Assembly (NCBI GenBank): GCA_020853515.1 | Contig: JADYYU010000349.1 | Coordinates: forward strand, 1 to 8,221 | DNA: 8,221 nucleotides | DNA from: Chitinophagaceae bacterium | GTDB taxonomy: Bacteria; Bacteroidota; Bacteroidia; Chitinophagales; Chitinophagaceae | Direction of reading: 5' to 3' | Shown: positions 5,933-8,221 of the stretch, one piece after another | Position numbering within the stretch: position 1 is the first letter of the stretch | Layout: each line of letters begins with the position of its first letter | The notes under the pieces: generated by a model | Databases searched by the model: none | What the model was told of the DNA's origin: nothing | What the model saw: the letters and a program-made list of their open reading frames with translations, nothing else | Translations under genes and position numbers: made by a program

Positions 5933-8101
5933 ATGAAAAAATACTGTTACGCATTAGCCGTTCTATGTTTTAGTCTGTTAAACTACGGTGCTCAGGCTCA
6001 ATTGCTGAACTGTGCGGGTTTTGATTCGACGCTGGTTTTTATCCATTCAGGGAGTCAGGTGCAGGCTTATGACCCTGCATTACCACTGGGTCCTGGCAAT
6101 CCTTCGGTGTTTTTGACTACCGGAACCCCGATGGGTGGGTTGGCGATCGCTTACAATTTGAATGGCGGTGCAGCTTCGCCTACTTTTTATACCAATAGTG
6201 GAGGCGTTTATCAGTGGTGGAACGGTGCTGCCTACGTAACCACAGGGCATTCTGTTCCGGTGGTTAATCCCGGTGGTGGAGTTAATTATATCTATAGTAT
6301 CAATGGAGGTACCGGTGAAGTATGGAAATATGATGGCGCAGCGAATGCTACTTTGCTGAATAATATTGGTGGCAACACCGGTCCTTATGACCTTGCCGTT
6401 GATAATCAGGATAATTTTTATCATATGATCGCTTCAACGCAGCCCGGCAAAATTGAGAAGTATAATCCGGCAGGTGTACTGATAGACAGTTTTGTAGTTA
6501 ATGGCAATCGAATTCAAACAGCCGGTGGCGGATTCGCCATGATCGGTGATATGGTATTTGCGGTTTTTAATACATCACCTAGTTTTTATAGCGGACAGAT
6601 CATTAACGGTATTGTAAACCTGCTGCCTGTAGGTAATATGTCTGCCAGCGATCTGGCAACTTGTCCCAGCAAACCTGCAAAAAGCATATCCATTGCTGAT
6701 TTTTCGATCAGTAAGTACACGATATGTGCTGGTGAATGTGTAACATTTACAGATTTATCGCTGAACAATCCTACAACCTGGGACTGGACTTTTCCGGGAG
6801 GTGTACCAGGAACGGCTACAGGTCAAAACCCCGGTACTGTGTGCTTTAATGCACCCGGTACTTATGATATCAAATTACTCATTTCATATGCCGGTGGGGT
6901 TGACTCCACCACACGCACACTTATTGTATTGCCGGTTCCGGTTGCTTCTATTTCCGGAGATCTGGACATTTGTATGGGCGAAAGTACAACTTTAACTGCT
7001 AACCCAGCGGGCATGTCATATTTATGGAGCAATGCAGATACTGCACAAAACATTGTTCTTACGCCGCTTACCACAAGCTCATATTCGTTAATCGTAACTC
7101 AGGGAATCTGTGCAGATACAGCATCCGCTATAGTACAGGTTTACCCTGTACCGGTAGCCTCTATTACAGGCGATACTGTGTTGTGTCAGGGAGAAAGCAC
7201 TACGCTGACTGCCGGACCTGCCGGAATAAATTATCAATGGAGTACTGGTGCCACCAACATTGCTATCACAGAAACCCCCAATGTTTCCACTACCTATAGC
7301 GTGATCGTAACAGAAGCGATTTGTTCGGATACCGCTGTAGCCAATGTTACAGTCTTTCCGTTCGCAGTGGGATCTATTATAAAAGATACGTTGATTTGCA
7401 ATGGCGAACCAATTCAGTTGTGGGTGACCGGTGGTAACGGAAATTACCAATGGTATCCTGCTAATAATCTGAGTTGCGAATTTTGCCCTGATCCTGTAGC
7501 CACAGCGCTTGGCAGTGCTACCTACTACGCGGTGTTATTAGACCCTAACGGTTGTCAGGACACACTTTCTGTGCGAATTGAAAATCATCCTCCTTTTGAC
7601 CTGATCCTTCATAATGGCGATACAACCATTTATCAGGGCGATCAGGTGCAACTGCGTGCTTCCGGAGCTCCTTTCTATTACTGGACACCTTCGCAGTATT
7701 TAAGTTACTCACAAAGCAATAGTCCCATTGCGACTCCTTTTGAAGATATCACCTATACCGTTACAGGTGTAAGTTTATTGCAGGGCTGTCCGCAAACAGA
7801 TTCATTTCATATCAAGGTGCTTCAGCAGGATGTGGTACTCCCGAATGCATTTTCGCCGAACGGAGATGGATTGAATGATGTATTCAGAGTAACTGCCCGT
7901 AAGTATATCAATGTTCAGGAATTTAAAATATTCAACCGATGGGGTACCGAAATTTTTTCAACTCAGGATATCTCTAAAGGTTGGGACGGCAACTACAAAG
8001 GTGTGGCTCAGGACCCGGATGTTTATTACTATCTGGTACGGGTAGCCTATCCAAATGGGAAAACGCAATTTCTCAGAGGAGATCTGACGCTGATCCGATA
8101 A
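5933..8101 (+). CDS. secreted modular protein: propeller-like N-terminus, PKD, Ig-like repeats, T9SS type B sorting domain
   Basis: This 722-residue protein is predicted to be exported by Sec and then across the outer membrane by the type IX secretion system. A signal peptide (MKK, hydrophobic core 5-16) has a likely cleavage after Ala22 in G-A-Q-A. About 23-245 is rich in G, N and aromatic residues with phrases like YDLAVDNQDNFYH and GKIEKYNPAG, suggestive of an NHL-like beta-propeller. A PKD domain follows (about 252-336, WDW at 283-285, TYDIKL near its end), then four Ig-like units (337-633). Residues 634-722 form the gliding-motility-associated C-terminal domain: LPNAFSPNGDGLND, NRWG, GWDG, YYYLVRV, ending LTLIR. 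No enzyme motif was seen, so adhesion or a matrix role is inferred. ATG 5933 is chosen because it begins the signal peptide; the frame is open to TTG 5855, which would bury that signal. It is monocistronic by its 3' terminator; no clear promoter was found. Confidence 0.9.
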   Translation: MKKYCYALAVLCFSLLNYGAQAQLLNCAGFDSTLVFIHSGSQVQAYDPALPLGPGNPSVFLTTGTPMGGLAIAYNLNGGAASPTFYTNSGGVYQWWNGAAYVTTGHSVPVVNPGGGVNYIYSINGGTGEVWKYDGAANATLLNNIGGNTGPYDLAVDNQDNFYHMIASTQPGKIEKYNPAGVLIDSFVVNGNRIQTAGGGFAMIGDMVFAVFNTSPSFYSGQIINGIVNLLPVGNMSASDLATCPSKPAKSISIADFSISKYTICAGECVTFTDLSLNNPTTWDWTFPGGVPGTATGQNPGTVCFNAPGTYDIKLLISYAGGVDSTTRTLIVLPVPVASISGDLDICMGESTTLTANPAGMSYLWSNADTAQNIVLTPLTTSSYSLIVTQGICADTASAIVQVYPVPVASITGDTVLCQGESTTLTAGPAGINYQWSTGATNIAITETPNVSTTYSVIVTEAICSDTAVANVTVFPFAVGSIIKDTLICNGEPIQLWVTGGNGNYQWYPANNLSCEFCPDPVATALGSATYYAVLLDPNGCQDTLSVRIENHPPFDLILHNGDTTIYQGDQVQLRASGAPFYYWTPSQYLSYSQSNSPIATPFEDITYTVTGVSLLQGCPQTDSFHIKVLQQDVVLPNAFSPNGDGLNDVFRVTARKYINVQEFKIFNRWGTEIFSTQDISKGWDGNYKGVAQDPDVYYYLVRVAYPNGKTQFLRGDLTLIR
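6941..7831 (+). repeat. four tandem Ig-like repeat units within the T9SS protein
   Basis: The units start at residues 337, 408, 479 and 557 of the encoded protein (bases 6941, 7154, 7367 and 7601). The first two are each exactly 71 residues and are the most alike (VASI.GD...C.GESTTLTA); the third is 78 and the fourth 77 residues. Units 1-3 each keep a cysteine pair (347/393, 418/464, 489/541) and a core Trp. The DNA of units 1 and 2 has diverged at many third positions, so the duplication is old and not a recent slippage event. Confidence 0.85.
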
Positions 8102-8124
8102 CGTTTAAAATAGTTTTTAGACAG

Positions 8125-8150
8125 ATAGCCCGCTTTGTGCGGGCTATTTT
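8125..8150 (+). terminator. strong intrinsic terminator of the T9SS protein gene
   Basis: A perfect 9-bp stem, ATAGCCCGC (8125-8133) with GCGGGCTAT (8139-8147), has a five-base loop TTTGT and runs into TTTT at 8147-8150. It begins 24 nt after the stop codon. It is the only textbook rho-independent terminator in the window. The minus strand lacks a U-run, so it acts on the plus strand only. Confidence 0.93.
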
Positions 8151-8221
8151 GTTATCCAGGCATGCAGCGGCATGTATCGTGTAGAGCTTCAAGGGTAATG
8201 GCAAGGGGGGCAAACACGAAA

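Noticed and set aside
8151..8221. Right-edge sequence as the start or end of another gene
   Set aside because: Only 70 bases follow the terminator, with no recognisable coding or RNA signal; a short GCATG repeat (8160-8178) is too small to mean anything.
1..8221. CRISPR array, insertion sequence, tRNA or rRNA genes, prophage or defence genes
   Set aside because: I saw no regularly spaced repeats, transposase motifs, terminal inverted repeats with duplications, or tRNA-like cloverleaf, and base use looks even across the genes.

Overview
The window reads as chromosomal DNA of a member of the Bacteroidota. It is probably close to the Chitinophagaceae/Sphingobacteriia, but that finer placement is a guess. 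Four things support the phylum: a DUF4270-type lipoprotein next to glmS, a large secreted protein ending in a type IX secretion (type B) sorting domain, A/T-rich leaders mostly without Shine-Dalgarno sequences, and promoter boxes of the Bacteroidota form TAnnTTTG.

Layout, left to right. Positions 1-18 may be the end of an upstream gene. Positions 24-3304 hold a tight plus-strand pair: a DUF4270 outer-membrane lipoprotein and, 5 nt later, glmS, which makes glucosamine-6-phosphate for peptidoglycan and LPS. A 267-bp convergent spacer (3305-3571) has no gene and no convincing terminator. prmC (release-factor glutamine methyltransferase) lies on the minus strand, 3572-4417. A 338-bp divergent spacer (4418-4755) follows, and it is the least explained part of the window. 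It has a candidate promoter box for each neighbour, a third perfect TAnnTTTG box at 4486, and a 57-nt hairpin at 4518-4574 with about 23 base pairs, more than either neighbour needs. recA occupies 4756-5778. After a 154-bp A/T-rich gap comes a 722-residue secreted modular protein, 5933-8101, closed by a strong intrinsic terminator at 8125-8150. The last 70 bases hold nothing I can name.

Most of the genes are conserved housekeeping genes (cell-wall precursor supply, translation termination, recombination and repair). The accessory parts are the surface lipoprotein and the type IX-secreted adhesin-like protein. The best candidate for something undescribed is the possible small RNA between prmC and recA. 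It rests on structure and promoter-like signals only, and I could not match it to a named RNA family.
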